Source: Atherix ibis (taxonomy: Eukaryota; Arthropoda; Insecta; Diptera; Athericidae). From it: a stretch of 64,000 nucleotides of DNA. The stretch is from assembly GCA_958298945.1 (NCBI GenBank), contig OY282610.1, forward strand, positions 21,972,233-22,036,232. Direction: 5' to 3'. The translations under genes and the position numbers were made by a program. Below the pieces are notes generated by a model. The model was not told the origin of the DNA, made no database searches, and was given only the letters and a program-made list of their open reading frames with translations. Shown here piece by piece: positions 23,186-34,816 of this stretch (position 1 is the first letter of the stretch; every line of letters starts with the position of its first letter).

Positions 23186-23940
23186 GCAAGTGGCTAATAA
23201 GGAGCAAAAGTAGATATTTGACAGTTTAATAGATTTCATACGATTCATCCAATGTGGGCATGATGCATGGTACAAAAAGCCGAATAGTGCTTTAGGGGTG
23301 CCAACCCTGAACTGGTGGGCGTTCCTACGGGAATACAAAAGGAAGATCGCTCAAAATTCAGATTAATCTATATTAAATGCGAATTCTTAGGGAGAAGCAA
23401 CCCCATTCTTTGGCGGACTGGTTTGACATTGTCAAAACCCTAAGAACCGTCAAGAATGAGCCCTAACTATTGGCGTAGGGTTCAAGGTGGTTGTGGGTTT
23501 TAAAGGTGAAGCAGCCAGCAACGAAAGATTAATCGATTTTCCTATTTAAATCCATACACATGCTTTAATTAACCGTGCGATTGAAAGAAGAAAGTCGTAA
23601 AATGGGTGGATGGTATGGCCAATAGGCTTAGCTTCCTTTTAGGACAAGCGCAGGCAGAGTGTGCGTAGAAAAAGAAATTAAAATGGGCGAAATAACACGC
23701 ATTTACCATATGTGCCGCACACTGTAATGCGCATTTAACGTACGGCCTGCTAACGCACGTACTGAAAAGGACCGTTGGCCATAACGCGCGCTCTGATTCT
23801 GTTGAACGATGATGTTCAAATGCACGTGCGTTTTTTGTAAATGCTTTCCGATCCGGCACGTTTCGACTGGAGTTCGTTTGAGTCCTTATGTGAAGATAAG
23901 AAATTCAACAATTTTTCAATAAAAATCTCCTTTTCCTATA

Positions 23941-23971
23941 TGAGTGTGTGTATGTGTGTGTGTGTGTGTAT
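23941..23971 (+). repeat. (TG)n microsatellite
   Basis: Alternating TG with a few A interruptions. Confidence 0.9.
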
Positions 23972-24221
23972 ATGCGTCTATGCCAATTTAAAAAAAAAAA
24001 AAAAACAATTTTTATTAGTTCAAATAATAAAAAAATAAAAAATTCACCATTTTTTTACCCATTTTTTTTTATTATGAGTTCATTTAATGAATTTTCCCTT
24101 TTTTTTTTAAATTTACAATTATAATATCTCCTTTTAATAAGTTCAATTTTATTTTTGAATTAAATTCACTTTTCTTATGAATTCTTTTCTAAATCTTTTA
24201 TTAATATTATAATTTTGATTT

Positions 24222-24245
24222 TTGTGTGTGTGTGTGTGTGTGTGT
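24222..24245 (+). repeat. (TG)n microsatellite
   Basis: A clean TG run in AT-rich sequence. Confidence 0.9.
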
Positions 24246-25659
24246 TTTTTTTTTAAATTTTTATAATACATTTTTTGGTTTGTATTAATTATTTAAAATT
24301 TAACTTTATTAGTCGAAATGTATCTTTTTATCTATTTTCATTTTCGTCTCAAAACCAAGATATGTAATTATTGCGAAAAAAATTTATAAAAATAATTATT
24401 TATAAAATTTTTTTCCCATTTTTCTTCACTTATGTTCGTAAATAGTAAATTTAACATTTTCCATTATATTAAATTAAGTACTTATTCTTTCTTGCATTAT
24501 TAATTATTTTTAATATTATTTTTTATTCTTCTGAAATATCAAATTTAATTTTAATTAACTATATTTTGAATTGATTTATTATAAAATTCCTTTTTTTATT
24601 TTTTAAATAGAATTTATCATGTTTTTTTGTGTTTTTGCTCAAATTTTACTAAAAAAAAAATTTGATTACTTCTTATTTGAATTTATTCATACTCAGAATA
24701 TCATGTATTTTTTTCTTTATATACCATATATATTTTATTGTAAATATATCTTATATATTGTAGTTCGTATTATGCGAATATTTTATTATATTGTATTTTT
24801 CTTATTAATAGTTCCCATAATTTTTTTTTTTTGATGATGAAAATTTCGTTATATTTTTCGATATTTTATTCAATATATTTATTCATAGTTCGACTTTTTT
24901 TTCTATATATTTATATATTATATACTACATATACATATGGTATGTTTTGTAAAAAAAAAAAAAACATTTAAAAATAAAATAAATTCTATTAAATGTAAAG
25001 AAAAGATGATATTTAATATTAAAAGATGATACTCGCTAGATGAATATTATTGATAGGAACATAATGAATGAAGGTGAACATGTGCGCTATTTGTTAAAGA
25101 ATTGAATCAGTTCTGTACGTGACATACCAACATTATTTCTGCTGACAAAGGAGCAGAATAAAGAACCAAACCAAAGAAATACTTTAACGAATAGTTGAAC
25201 ATTTTATTTATTATATTTTTTTCATTTATGTTTATTTGTAAATATTTGATAGTAAATAAAAACAAATTTGCATTTTTTTTTATACGATGGGTTAGGTAAG
25301 TTGAGTTTAAAATTGGCATCTTTTGATGATGATATAAATTTGCATGGCTGCTGTATCCAAAGTTTTCTTAGGCATAAATATTTTTAAAATGAAAATATTA
25401 AAATATATAAAATTTTAAATAGAAAATCAGAAGAAAATTTTTAATAGAGAACCGGAAGGACATGGCAACACTTCGAATGAAAAAAATGATTAGCCATAAT
25501 TTAAGTGTAAAAAAAAACGCTCCTGAATTTACTTTGATACTGGCCAGATTATGAAAGAACTCTCATAAGTGGGCTGGCTACCGAAAGCTTAAGTTCATTA
25601 GTAACGCTTGCTTCAAGTTAAAATATGTACTCGAACTTTGTAAAATCGGCTGTGCAGTC
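24246..25659. other. AT-rich stretch without recognisable genes
   Basis: Poly-T and poly-A runs dominate. Short open frames here (for example 24619-24834) are hydrophobic only because of T-rich codons. Nothing supportable. Confidence 0.5.
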
Positions 25660-25825
25660 TTTGTATTGTATCAGAACGAGGAAAGCCATCAAAAGACATA
25701 AAATCTTACCAACCCGTAATGTCAAAATTTCTTGAAAATATATTTCTACGAAGGATCATCAATGAAAGATATCTCATCCTAAGTCATCAGTTTGTTTTCA
25801 GAGGAAAACACTCTCCAATCACTTA
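25660..25825 (+). mobile_element. Jockey-type RT fragment
   Basis: A short plus-strand frame reads GKPSKDIKSYQPVMSKFLEN followed by IFLRRIINERYLILSHQFVF and RGKHSPITYN. It matches the first part of a non-LTR reverse transcriptase fingers region, in which the known pattern is GK..-SYRPI-L-sKlfE...-QFGFR..HST. About 50 residues survive; flanking sequence on both sides is not recognisable. It is probably of the same Jockey-type family as the other fragments, but the overlap is too small to prove it. Confidence 0.65.
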
Positions 25826-26207
25826 TAATATATAAAAATGAAGGGGAAAAGGTGTGTCCAGCATGAAGGGCTTATATACTAACTGCATAGAGATCTCCCA
25901 AAACAATTCTTTGAGTTGGGAGAGACAGTTTCGAGTCAGGTAGTGGCAGTGAATATTCCCAAGAGTGCTTCTTCTGTATTTATTATATACAAAGGAAAGA
26001 GGAGATTGGTTCATCTATTGAAGGCGTTACTTAAAAGCTGCAGAATGTAATAAATAATTATTCAGCTCTCAATGAAGAAAATTTTTTAATCTACAACCGA
26101 ATAGCCTCTTTGGAAGTACGGTATCCAGCTTTGTGGTTGTATAGGCAAATCCAATAAAGAATTGATACAAAAGTAAAGTTCTACGTGACATAGTAAACGC
26201 TCCATGG

Positions 26208-27264
26208 TACGAGGGTCATTCAATAAGTCCTTCGAAAATCCGAGAAATTGCGCTCGTAGTGTCGGTAAAGATTTTTTCTTTCTAAGTAGCATTATTGACA
26301 GGAAAGCTGTCAAAATTTCAGCACGATCCATAGCGTAGGTCAATTTCTATCGTCGATTAAAGTTAACGACATTTATTTGTGCATAACACCGATCTGATTT
26401 TGAACGACAAAATCCACGATCTGATTTTGAACGATCGGCGAATTAAAGTGCGCGAATTAGTTGAGGCCGCGGGCATATCACAAGGTACAGTCGCTTCAAT
26501 TTTGCATGAAAAATTGTCTGTGAAAAAAATTTCGGCAAGATGGGTGCCGCGTTTGCTCTTAGAGGAGAATAAGCGCAATCGTGTAGTGGACTCTGAGGCT
26601 ATGTTGGCAGTCTTCCATAGCAATCCTGCCGAATTCCTTCGTCGATAGGTCACTGTGGACGAAACCTGGAGACACTACTACACTCCAGAAACGAAGAGAC
26701 AGTCATCACAGTGGATTTTTAAGGGTGAACGGGCTCCGAAGAAGGCAAAAACGGTCTTTTGGGATTCGCAGGGCATCATTTTTATCGACTTCTTGGTAAA
26801 AGGAAAAACAATAACAGGAGCGTATTACGCGTCGTTATTGCAACGGTTGATCAAAGAGAAACGCCCCCATCTGAAGAAGAAAAAAATCCTCTTGCATCAG
26901 GACAATGCGCGTGTGCACATCTGCGCTGTTTCCATGGCCAAAATTGTGGAATTGAGAATGGAATTGTTGCAGCATCCCGCTTATTCACCAGATTTGGCCC
27001 CGAGTGACTATTTTCTTTTCCCCAATCTGAAGAAATGGCTTGGCGGACGACGGTTCACTTCCAACGAGAACGTCATTGCTCAAACGGATGAGTATTTTGC
27101 AGAACTTCCGAAATCCTATTTTTTGGACGGGATAAAAATTTTGGAAAAACGGTTGGAAAAGTGTATAGAGCTAAAAGGAAATTATGTTGACAAATAAAAA
27201 ATTTTTATTTTAAAAAACAGTATTTTTCCATCTTTTTCTAAGGACCTATTGAGCGACATTCGTA
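26208..27264 (+). mobile_element. Family I mariner, internally deleted
   Basis: A plus-strand copy with both terminal repeats and TA at 26208-26209 and 27263-27264. Compared with 9938-11167 it lacks about 220 bp at the 5' end of the transposase gene, including the start codon. The join is filled by a second copy of GATCTGATTTTGAACGA. The same deletion and filler occur in the copy at 62676-63605. It is a non-autonomous derivative. Confidence 0.93.
26385..27197 (+). pseudogene. Family I mariner transposase, N-terminus deleted
   Basis: The frame starts within the second helix-turn-helix (LNDRRIKVRELVEAAGISQG). A TAG stop at 26646-26648 replaces Tyr just before VTVDE, the first catalytic block. 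After that the frame continues with LLHQDNARVH and YSPDLAPSDYFLFPNLKK, with 34 residues between the second and third Asp. Two in-frame losses are visible: about 10 residues after APKKAKT and three residues after LLQRL. Unlike the 9938 copy, the natural C-terminus (ELKGNYVDK) is kept. With no start codon, no first helix-turn-helix and an internal stop, it cannot make a transposase. Confidence 0.9.
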
Positions 27265-27485
27265 CATAAGGAATAAAGATATCCAACGTGACTTGTAAAT
27301 TAATTCGGTTTATTATGAAATAAGAAAGAAAATAGCTAAACAAGATAAACGCTAGCATTCACACGAGAACTCTCAGATGATAACGTTTAATGATGTACGT
27401 TTTTACATACGTCGTTTTAAAAGGATCAAACCTCACGAATAAGCAAAGTAACAATCGTGAAGACAATTAATTTTCTCAAGTGTTT
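27265..27485. other. Spacer between mariner and satellite
   Basis: About 220 bp of unique-looking sequence; no feature recognised. Confidence 0.5.
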
Positions 27486-30400
27486 GTCGTAAATAAGTCC
27501 TAATGCAATAGACAATTTAGTTAAGAATGAAAAATCGACGAGTAATTAGTCGATTTTAACTAAAATTGGCCATGTCACATTGTAGGGAGGTGCTTTTAGT
27601 AGGTTCGTGTCACACACTATTAAAAGGAGAGTCCTCTTAAATATTATAAAAGAGAAATTTGGTTTAAAAATTAAGAAAAAATATTTTTAAAAAAATGTAT
27701 AGTGAAATATTAAAAAGGCAATAACAAAAGAAAAGAGCATGCCCTTGATTAAGTCCCTAAGAATAGAATAGGGGCTAATACACTTTGCTGTGGTATGTCG
27801 TAAATAAGTCCTAATGCAATAGACAATTTAGTTAAGAATGAAAAATCGACGAGTAATTAGTCGATTTTAACTAAAATTGGCCATGTCACATTATAGGGAG
27901 GTGGTTTTAGTAGGTTCGTGTCACACACTATTAAAAGGAGAGTCCTCTTAAATATTATAAAAGAGAAATTTGGTTTGAAAATTAAGAAAAAATATTTTAA
28001 AAAAAATTATAGTGAAATATTAAAAAGGCAATAACAAAAGAAAAGAGCATGCACCTTGATTAAGTCCCTAAGAATAGAATAGGAGCTAATACACTTTGCT
28101 GTGGTATGTCGTAAATAAGTCCTAATGCAATTGACAATTTAGTTAAGAATGAAAAATCGACGAGTAATTAGTCGATTTTAACTAAAATTGGCCATGTCAC
28201 ATTGTAGGGAGGTGCTTTTAGTAGGTTCGTGTCACACACTATTAAAAGGAGAGTCCTCTTAAATATTATAAAAGAGAAATTTGGTTTAAAAATTAAGAAA
28301 AAATATTTTTAAAGAAATTTATAGTGAAATATTAAAAAGGCAATAACAAAAGAAAAGAGCATGCCCTTGATTAAGTCCCTAAGAATAGAATAGGGGCTAA
28401 TACACTTTGCTGTGGTATGTCGTAAATAAGTCCTAATGCAATAGACAATTTAGTTAAGAATGAAAAATCGACGAGTAATTAGTCGATTTTAACTAAAATT
28501 GGCCATGTCACATTATAGGGAGGTGGTTTTAGTAGGTTCGTGTCACACACTATTAAAAGGAGAGTCCTCTTAAATATTATAAAAGAGAAATTTGGTTTGA
28601 AAATTAAGAAAAAATATTTTAAAAAAAATTATAGTGAAATATTAAAAAGGCAATAACAAAAGAAAAGAGCATGCACCTTGATTAAGTCCCTAAGAATAGA
28701 ATAGGAGCTAATACACTTTGCTGTGGTATGTCGTAAATAAGTCCTAATGCAATTGACAATTTAGTTAAGAATGAAAAATCGACGAGTAATTAGTCGATTT
28801 TAACTAAAATTGGCCATGTCACATTGTAGGGAGGTGATTTTAGTAGGTTCGTGTCACACACTATTAAAAGTAGAGTCCTCTTAAATATTATAAAAGAGAA
28901 ATTTGGTTTGAAAATTAAGAAAAAGTATTTTTAAAAAAAATTATAGTGAAATATTAAAAAGGCAATAACAAAAGAAAAGAGCATGCACCTTGATTAAGTC
29001 CCTAAGAATAGAATAGGAGCTAATACACTTTGCTGTGGTATGTCGTAAATAAGTCCGAATGCAATTGACAATTTAGTTAAGAATGAAAAATCGACGAGTA
29101 ATTAGTCGATTTTAACTAAAATTGGCCATGTCACATTGTGGGAGGTGATTATAGTAGGTTCGTGTCACACACTATTAAAAGAAGAGTCCTCTTAAATATT
29201 ATAAAAGAGAAATTTGGTTTGAAAATTAAGAAAACATATTTAAAAAAAAATTATAGTGAAATATTAAAAAGGCTATAACAAAAGAAAAGAGCATGCAACT
29301 TGATTAAGTCCCTAAGAATAGAATAGGGGCTAATACACTATGCTGTGGTATGTCGTAAATAAGTCCTAATGCAATAGATAATTTAGTTAAGAATGAAAAA
29401 TCGACGAGTAATTAGTCGATTTTAACCAAAATTGGCCATGTCACATTGTAGGGAGGTGATTTTAGTAGGTTCGTGTCATACACTATTAAAAGGAGAGTCC
29501 TCTTAAATATTATAAAAGAGAAATTTGGTTTGAAAATTAAGAAAAAATATTTAAAAAAAATTTATAGTGAAATATTAAAAAGGGAATAACAAAAGAAAAG
29601 AGCATGCACCTTGATTAAGTCCCTAAGAATAGAATAGGAGTTAATACACTTTGCTGTGGTATGTCGTAAATAAGTCCTAATGCAATAGACAATTTAGTTA
29701 AGAATGAAAAATCGACGAGTAATTAGTCGATTTTAACTAAAATTGGCCATGTCACATTGTAGGGAGGTGGTTTTAGTAGGTTCGTGTCACACACTATTAA
29801 AAGGAGAGTCCTCTTAAATATTATAAAAGCGAAATTTGGTTTGAAATTTAAGAAAAAATATTTAAAAAAAATTATAGTGAAATATTAAAAAGGCAATAAC
29901 AAAAGAAAAGAGCATGTACCTTGGTTAAGTCCCTAAGAATAACATAGAATAGGAGCTAATACACTATGCTGTGGTATGTCGTAAATAAGTCCTAATGCAA
30001 TAGACAATTTAGTTAAGAATGAAAAATTGACGAGTAATTAGTCGATTTTAACTTAAATTGGCCATGTCACATTGTAGGGAGGTGGTTTTAGTAGGTTTGG
30101 GTCACACACTATTATAGGTAGAGTCCTCTTAAATATTATAAAAGAGAAATTTGGTTTAAAAATTAAGAAAAAATATTTTTAAAAAAATTTATAGTGAAAT
30201 ATTAAAAAGGCAATAACAAAAGAAAAGAGCATGCCCTTGATTAAGTCCCTAAGAATAGAATAGGGCCTAATACACTTTGCTGTGGTATGTCGTAAATAAG
30301 TCCTAATGCAATAGACAATTTAGTTAAGAATGAAAAATCGACGAGTAATTAGTTGATTTTAACTAAAACTGGCCATGTCACATTTTAGGGAGGTGGTTTT

Positions 30401-32779
30401 AGTAGGTTCGTGTCACACACTATTAAAAGGAGAGTCCTCTTAAATATTATAAAAGAGAAATTTGGTTTGAAAATTAAGAAAAAATATTTTTAAAAAAATT
30501 TATAGTGAAATATTAAAAAGGGAATAACAAAAGAAAAGAGCAGGCACCTTGATTTAGTCCATAAGAATAGAATAGGGGCTAATACACTACGCTGTGGTAT
30601 GTCGTAAATAACTCCTAATGCAATAGACAATTTAGTTAAGAATGAAAAATCGACGAGTAATTAGTCGATTTTAACTAAAATTGGCCATGTCACATTGTAG
30701 GGAGGTAGTTTTAGTAGGTTCGTGTCACACATTATTAAAAGGAGAGTCCTCTTAAATATTATAAAAGAGAAATTTGGTTTGAAAATTAAGAAAAAATATT
30801 TAAAAAAAATTTATAGTGAAATATTAAAAAGGGAATAACAAAAGAAAAGAGCATGCACCTTGATTAAGTCCCTAAGAATAGAATAGGAGTTAATACACTT
30901 TGCTGTGGTATGTCGTAAATAAGTCCTAATGCAATAGACAATTTAGTTAAGAATGAAAAATCGACGAGTAATTAGTCGATTTTAACTAAAATTGGCCATG
31001 TCACATTGTAGGGAGGTGGTTTTAGTAGGTTCGTGTCACACACTATTAAAAGGAGAGTCCTCTTAAATATTATAAAAGAGAAATTTGGTTTGAAAATTAA
31101 GAAAAAATATTTAAAAAAAAATTATAGTGAAATATTGAAAAGGCAATAACAAAAGAAAAGAGCATGCACCTTGATTAAGTCCCTAAGAATAGAATAGGGG
31201 CTAATACACTATGCAGTGGTATGTCGTAAATAAGTTCTAATGCAATAGACAATTTAGTTAAGAATGAAAAATCGACGAGTAATTAGTCGATTTTAACTAA
31301 AATTGGCCATGTCACATTGTAGGGAGGTGGTTTTAGTAGGTTCGTGTCACATACTATTAAAAGGAGAGTCCTCTTAAATATTATAAAAGAGAAATTTGGT
31401 ATGAATTTGGAGAAAAAATATTTAAAAAAAATTTATAGTGAAATATTAAAAAGGGAATAACAAAAGAAAAGAGCATGCACCTTGATTTAGTCCATAAGAA
31501 TAGAATAGGGGCTAATACACTACGCTGTGGTATGTCGTAAATAAGTCCTAATGCAATAGACAATTTAGTTAAGAATGAAAAATTGACGAGTAATTAGTCG
31601 ATTTTAACTAAAATTGGCCATGTCACATTGTAGGGAGGTGATTTTAGTAGGTTCGCGTCATACACTATTAAAAGGAGAGTCCTCTTAAATATTATAAAAG
31701 AGAAATTTGGTTTGAAAATTAAGAAAAAATATTTAAAAAAAATTTATAGTGAAATCTTAAAAAGGCAATAACAAAAGAAAAGAGCATGCACCTTGATTAA
31801 GTCCCTAAGCATAGAATAGGAGCTAATACACTATGCTGTGGTATGTCATAAATAAGTCCTAATGCAATAGATAATTTAGTTAAGAATGAAAAATCTACGA
31901 GTTCTTAGTCGATTTTAACTAAAATTGGCCATGTCACATTGTAGGGAGGTGGTTTTAGTAGGTTCGTGTCACACACTATTAAAAGTAGAGTCCTCTTAAA
32001 TTTTATAAAAGAGATATTTGGTTTGAAAATTAAGAAAAAATATTTTTAAAAAAATTTATAGTGAAATATTAAAAAGGCAATAACAAAAGAAAAGAGCATG
32101 CACCTTGGTTAAGTCCCTAAGCATAGAATAGGGGCTAATACACTTTGCTGTGGTATGTCGTAAATAACTCCTAATGCAATAGACAATTTAGTTAAGAATG
32201 AAAAATCGACGAGTAATTAGTCGATTTTAACTAAAATTGGCAATGTCACATTGTAGGGAGGTGGTTTTAGTAGGTTCGTGTCACATACTATTAAAAGGAG
32301 AGTCCTCTTAAATATTATAAAAGAGAAATTTGGTATGAATTTGGAGAAAAAATATTTAAAAAAAATTTATAGTGAAATATTAAAAAGGGAATAACAAAAG
32401 AAAAGAGCATGCACCTTGATTTAGTCCATAAGAATAGAATAGGGGCTAATACACTACGCTGTGGTATGTCATAAATAACTCCTAATGCAATAGACAATTT
32501 AGTTAAGAATGAAAAATCGACGAGTAATTAGTTGATTTTAACTAAAACTGGCCATGTCACATTTTAGGGAGGTGGTTTTAGTAGGTTCGTGTCACACACT
32601 ATTAAAAGGAGAGTCCTCTTAAATATTATAAAAGAGAAATTTGGTTTGAAAATTAAGAAAAAATATTTTAAAAAAAATTTATAGTGAAATATTAAAAAGG
32701 CAATAACAAAAGAAAAGAGCATGCACCTTGATTTAGTCCATAAGAATAGAATAGGGGCTAATACACTACGCTGTGGTAT
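27486..32779 (+). repeat. ~311-bp satellite array, 17 monomers
   Basis: Seventeen head-to-tail monomers. Anchoring on GTCGTAAATAAGTCC (or GTCATAAATAA), starts fall at 27486, 27797, 28108, 28419, 28730, 29042, 29352, 29663, 29978, 30289, 30601, 30912, 31223, 31534, 31845, 32157 and 32468, and the array breaks at 32780. Spacings are 310-315 bp. Each monomer holds a hairpin (AAAATCGAC, nine-base loop, GTCGATTTT), a TATAAAAG-like site, in most monomers the palindrome GCATGC, and poly-A tracts. Monomers are highly alike, so the array is young or homogenised. It has no coding capacity: the open frames at 31381 and 32315 are monomer-derived. Confidence 0.97.
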
Positions 32780-33441
32780 GTCACTGTAATTATGAGAAAT
32801 TCATTTTTTGTTCGTTTTTATTATTTTTTTTTCATATATTCTATTTGAATATTTATATATATTTGAGTATAAGGAGCAACAAACAACTTTCTTGATAGAT
32901 TCTTATATTGTAATTTAATTGTTTTAAAATTTTTTTTTTTGTAAAAAAGATTCTAATTATTTTCAGTTTTATTAACATTTAAATTTTTGTAGGTTTTTTT
33001 TTCCTGGTTTGTTTTTAAAAAAAGGGTTGCTTCTTTTTTTAATGAATTTTTTTATATTTAATCATTTTTAATGAAAGTTTTTTTCTTCCATATAAAAACA
33101 AATAGTAATAAAATTAATTAATTTGTGTGGAAATTTTCTTATACTTTTATTTTAATTTTTTATTTATAAATTTTTTTTTTTCAATTTTAATATATTTACG
33201 CCACTGAATGAATATGTATGGCCGTGCGTAAAATTTCATGTACACATTTTTCAACATTATCAGATTTACTCTCATCCATACAAACACATACAAATACACA
33301 TATTATCTCTTACATACACTCACACACACATAGACTTATATTCAAATATATTGTATCGATTATTTATATATTGTATTTGGTGAACTTAGAATTATTGTGA
33401 TTTTAATAATAGAGCCGTTTCGTTTGATTGGTGGTGGTTAT
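32780..33441. other. AT-rich 3' flank of the K2P gene
   Basis: Lies downstream of the K2P stop codon (minus-strand gene) and probably holds its 3' UTR. Minus-strand AATAAA motifs occur around 33150-33175. A CA-rich patch lies at about 33280-33330. No other gene was recognised. Confidence 0.45.
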
Positions 33442-34816
33442 CTATTGCCTCATGATCATGGCTGGTGTGTAACTCTCTTCGGCTTCGAGCTCTGGCTGTT
33501 CGGGCAGTGTATAGACACCGGTATGGGAATTTTGCCGTATTGTTGATCGATCACAGATGTCACCACTCGTTAAAGAAGGATTTGGGGCGGGTGTATGCTG
33601 TGCTGATAGGTGCATCATTTGTGGTACATTGTCCAGAACTTCGGGAAGGATGACTGTCGACGGTTGCGAACTATCAGGATTGCTTGGATCCATTGTAACG
33701 ATAGCAACCAGTTCATGATCTATGCTGTGACTCATACAATCTTTGAGAATGTGTAAATCATTCAAATCAGATTCATGTCCAAATATTAATGATGTCGAAG
33801 TGCCTACACAAAAATTAATCATTTTTTCACTATTATTCGTTCATTTCATAATAAGCAACAAAAAAAAAATTGATTCTCAGTACAGTCTATTAAAATAAAG
33901 TTTCTGTATTTATACATAGTATTAGTATGAGTATTATTATGGTTGAATTTTTTTCTTTTATATTTGTTTGAAAATGATTAAATTTTAATAAGAAATTTTT
34001 ATTAATACTTACATTCACTTGTACCTAAAATCTCGTCGGTGGGTTTGCGTTGATACAAATTCGTATTTTTCTCATATCGACGATTGGCGAGGTAGTCGTT
34101 TGAGTCTTCGTCATGTTTAGGCCGCTTATTGATATCGACGACATGCTTTATCCGATGGACTATCTCTTCATGTAGAACATTGAAGCACATGGCAGTCAAA
34201 GCCATTCCGGACATTATATACAGCGAGCAGAACCAAGTAGTAATTGTTGGCTCTTTATGCAGGCCGGGTAAAAGGTCGCCAAATCCGATTGTCGATAAGC
34301 TCATAAAACAAAAGTAGAAACCGTCCAGTAAAGACCAACCCTCCAGATGATAGAGGGCGATCGCACCCATGCATATATAAATTATCATCATTGACATACA
34401 GAGTAAAATTGGCGCCAACAGACTGAGACCATGCATTGAAGTTCTCGAATCGCTCAGCGAATCCACATCCGGAATAGGAGGCTGTTTTTTTGGCGAGTGC
34501 AAATTATTGTGCAATGATCCAGACCGTACATAGTAGGGTTCTTGAAGTGCCATCTGCTGTGCTCGCATCTCTTCCTGTTGACGTTTCTTTTTCATTCTGC
34601 GCTCCTTCTCGGCCATACGCTTTTCATCGTAACAACAGTAGCCACAGTTCGAACATAGGCAACAGCAGAGGGCGCGAGAAAATACTCCGCGAGCTACACG
34701 TGCCAATACTCCACCCGTGCTAGATAGATAAACCAGAGTCAAAGGAATACCTAGAACTGCATAGACCAGCGTCACAATACGTCCAAGAGTTGTACGTGGC
34801 GCAATATTTCCATAAC
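33442..34816 (-). CDS. Two-pore-domain (K2P/TWIK-type) potassium channel, 3' exons
   Basis: K2P channels are plasma-membrane leak K+ channels with four membrane segments and two pore loops per subunit. Exon A is 34816-34013 and exon B is 33803-33442, joined by a 209-bp phase-1 intron (donor GTAAGT at 34012, acceptor TGTGTAG ending at 33804); the frame continues as TSEC|TSTSLIF. Exon A opens just after an AG acceptor in mid-codon with YGNIAPRT, the first selectivity filter. Next come M2 (LVYAVLGIPLTLVYL), a Cys-rich then charged loop (KRMAEKERRMKKKRQQEEM), M3 (LLAPILLCMSMMIIYICMG), the second pore loop (SLSTIGFGDLLPG), M4 (LYIMSGMALTAMCFNV) and a roughly 165-residue tail. 387 residues are visible; the exon(s) for M1 and pore helix 1 were not found. 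The exact subfamily is unknown. Confidence 0.92.
33804..34012 (-). other. K2P intron
   Basis: 209 bp, with canonical GTAAGT donor and T-rich acceptor ending in AG on the minus strand. It is short and AT-rich, as in many insect genes. Confidence 0.9.

Larger units (their letters stand above)
22260..23880. other. GC-richer unclassified island
   Basis: Composition changes abruptly from the AT-rich background: CG dinucleotides (GCGGATCGCAGG, TAACGCGCGCTC, GCACGTGCG) become common and homopolymers rare. Open frames at 22477-22815 and 23569-23859 (both minus) have no motif I recognise, and no splice-bounded exon could be defined. A phrase near 22378-22415 (CATATACCAGCTTCTCATCC) recurs near 23151-23185 with few changes, in direct orientation. 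It may be an old mobile element, or regulatory or first-exon DNA. Confidence 0.45.

Noticed and set aside
23470..23510. GGGTTCAAGG resembling a tRNA/SINE B box
   Set aside because: No matching A box or cloverleaf; one partial motif is insufficient.
23569..23859. 96-codon minus-strand open frame
   Set aside because: High Cys and His content but no ordered zinc-binding pattern; no support.
31381..31563. Minus-strand open frame of 60 codons, nearly identical to one at 32315-32497
   Set aside because: Both lie inside satellite monomers of the same variant type; other monomers do not keep the frame, so it is a by-product of monomer sharing.
27486..32779. CRISPR-like array
   Set aside because: The monomers are 311 bp, head-to-tail and without unique spacers; this is satellite DNA in a eukaryotic context.
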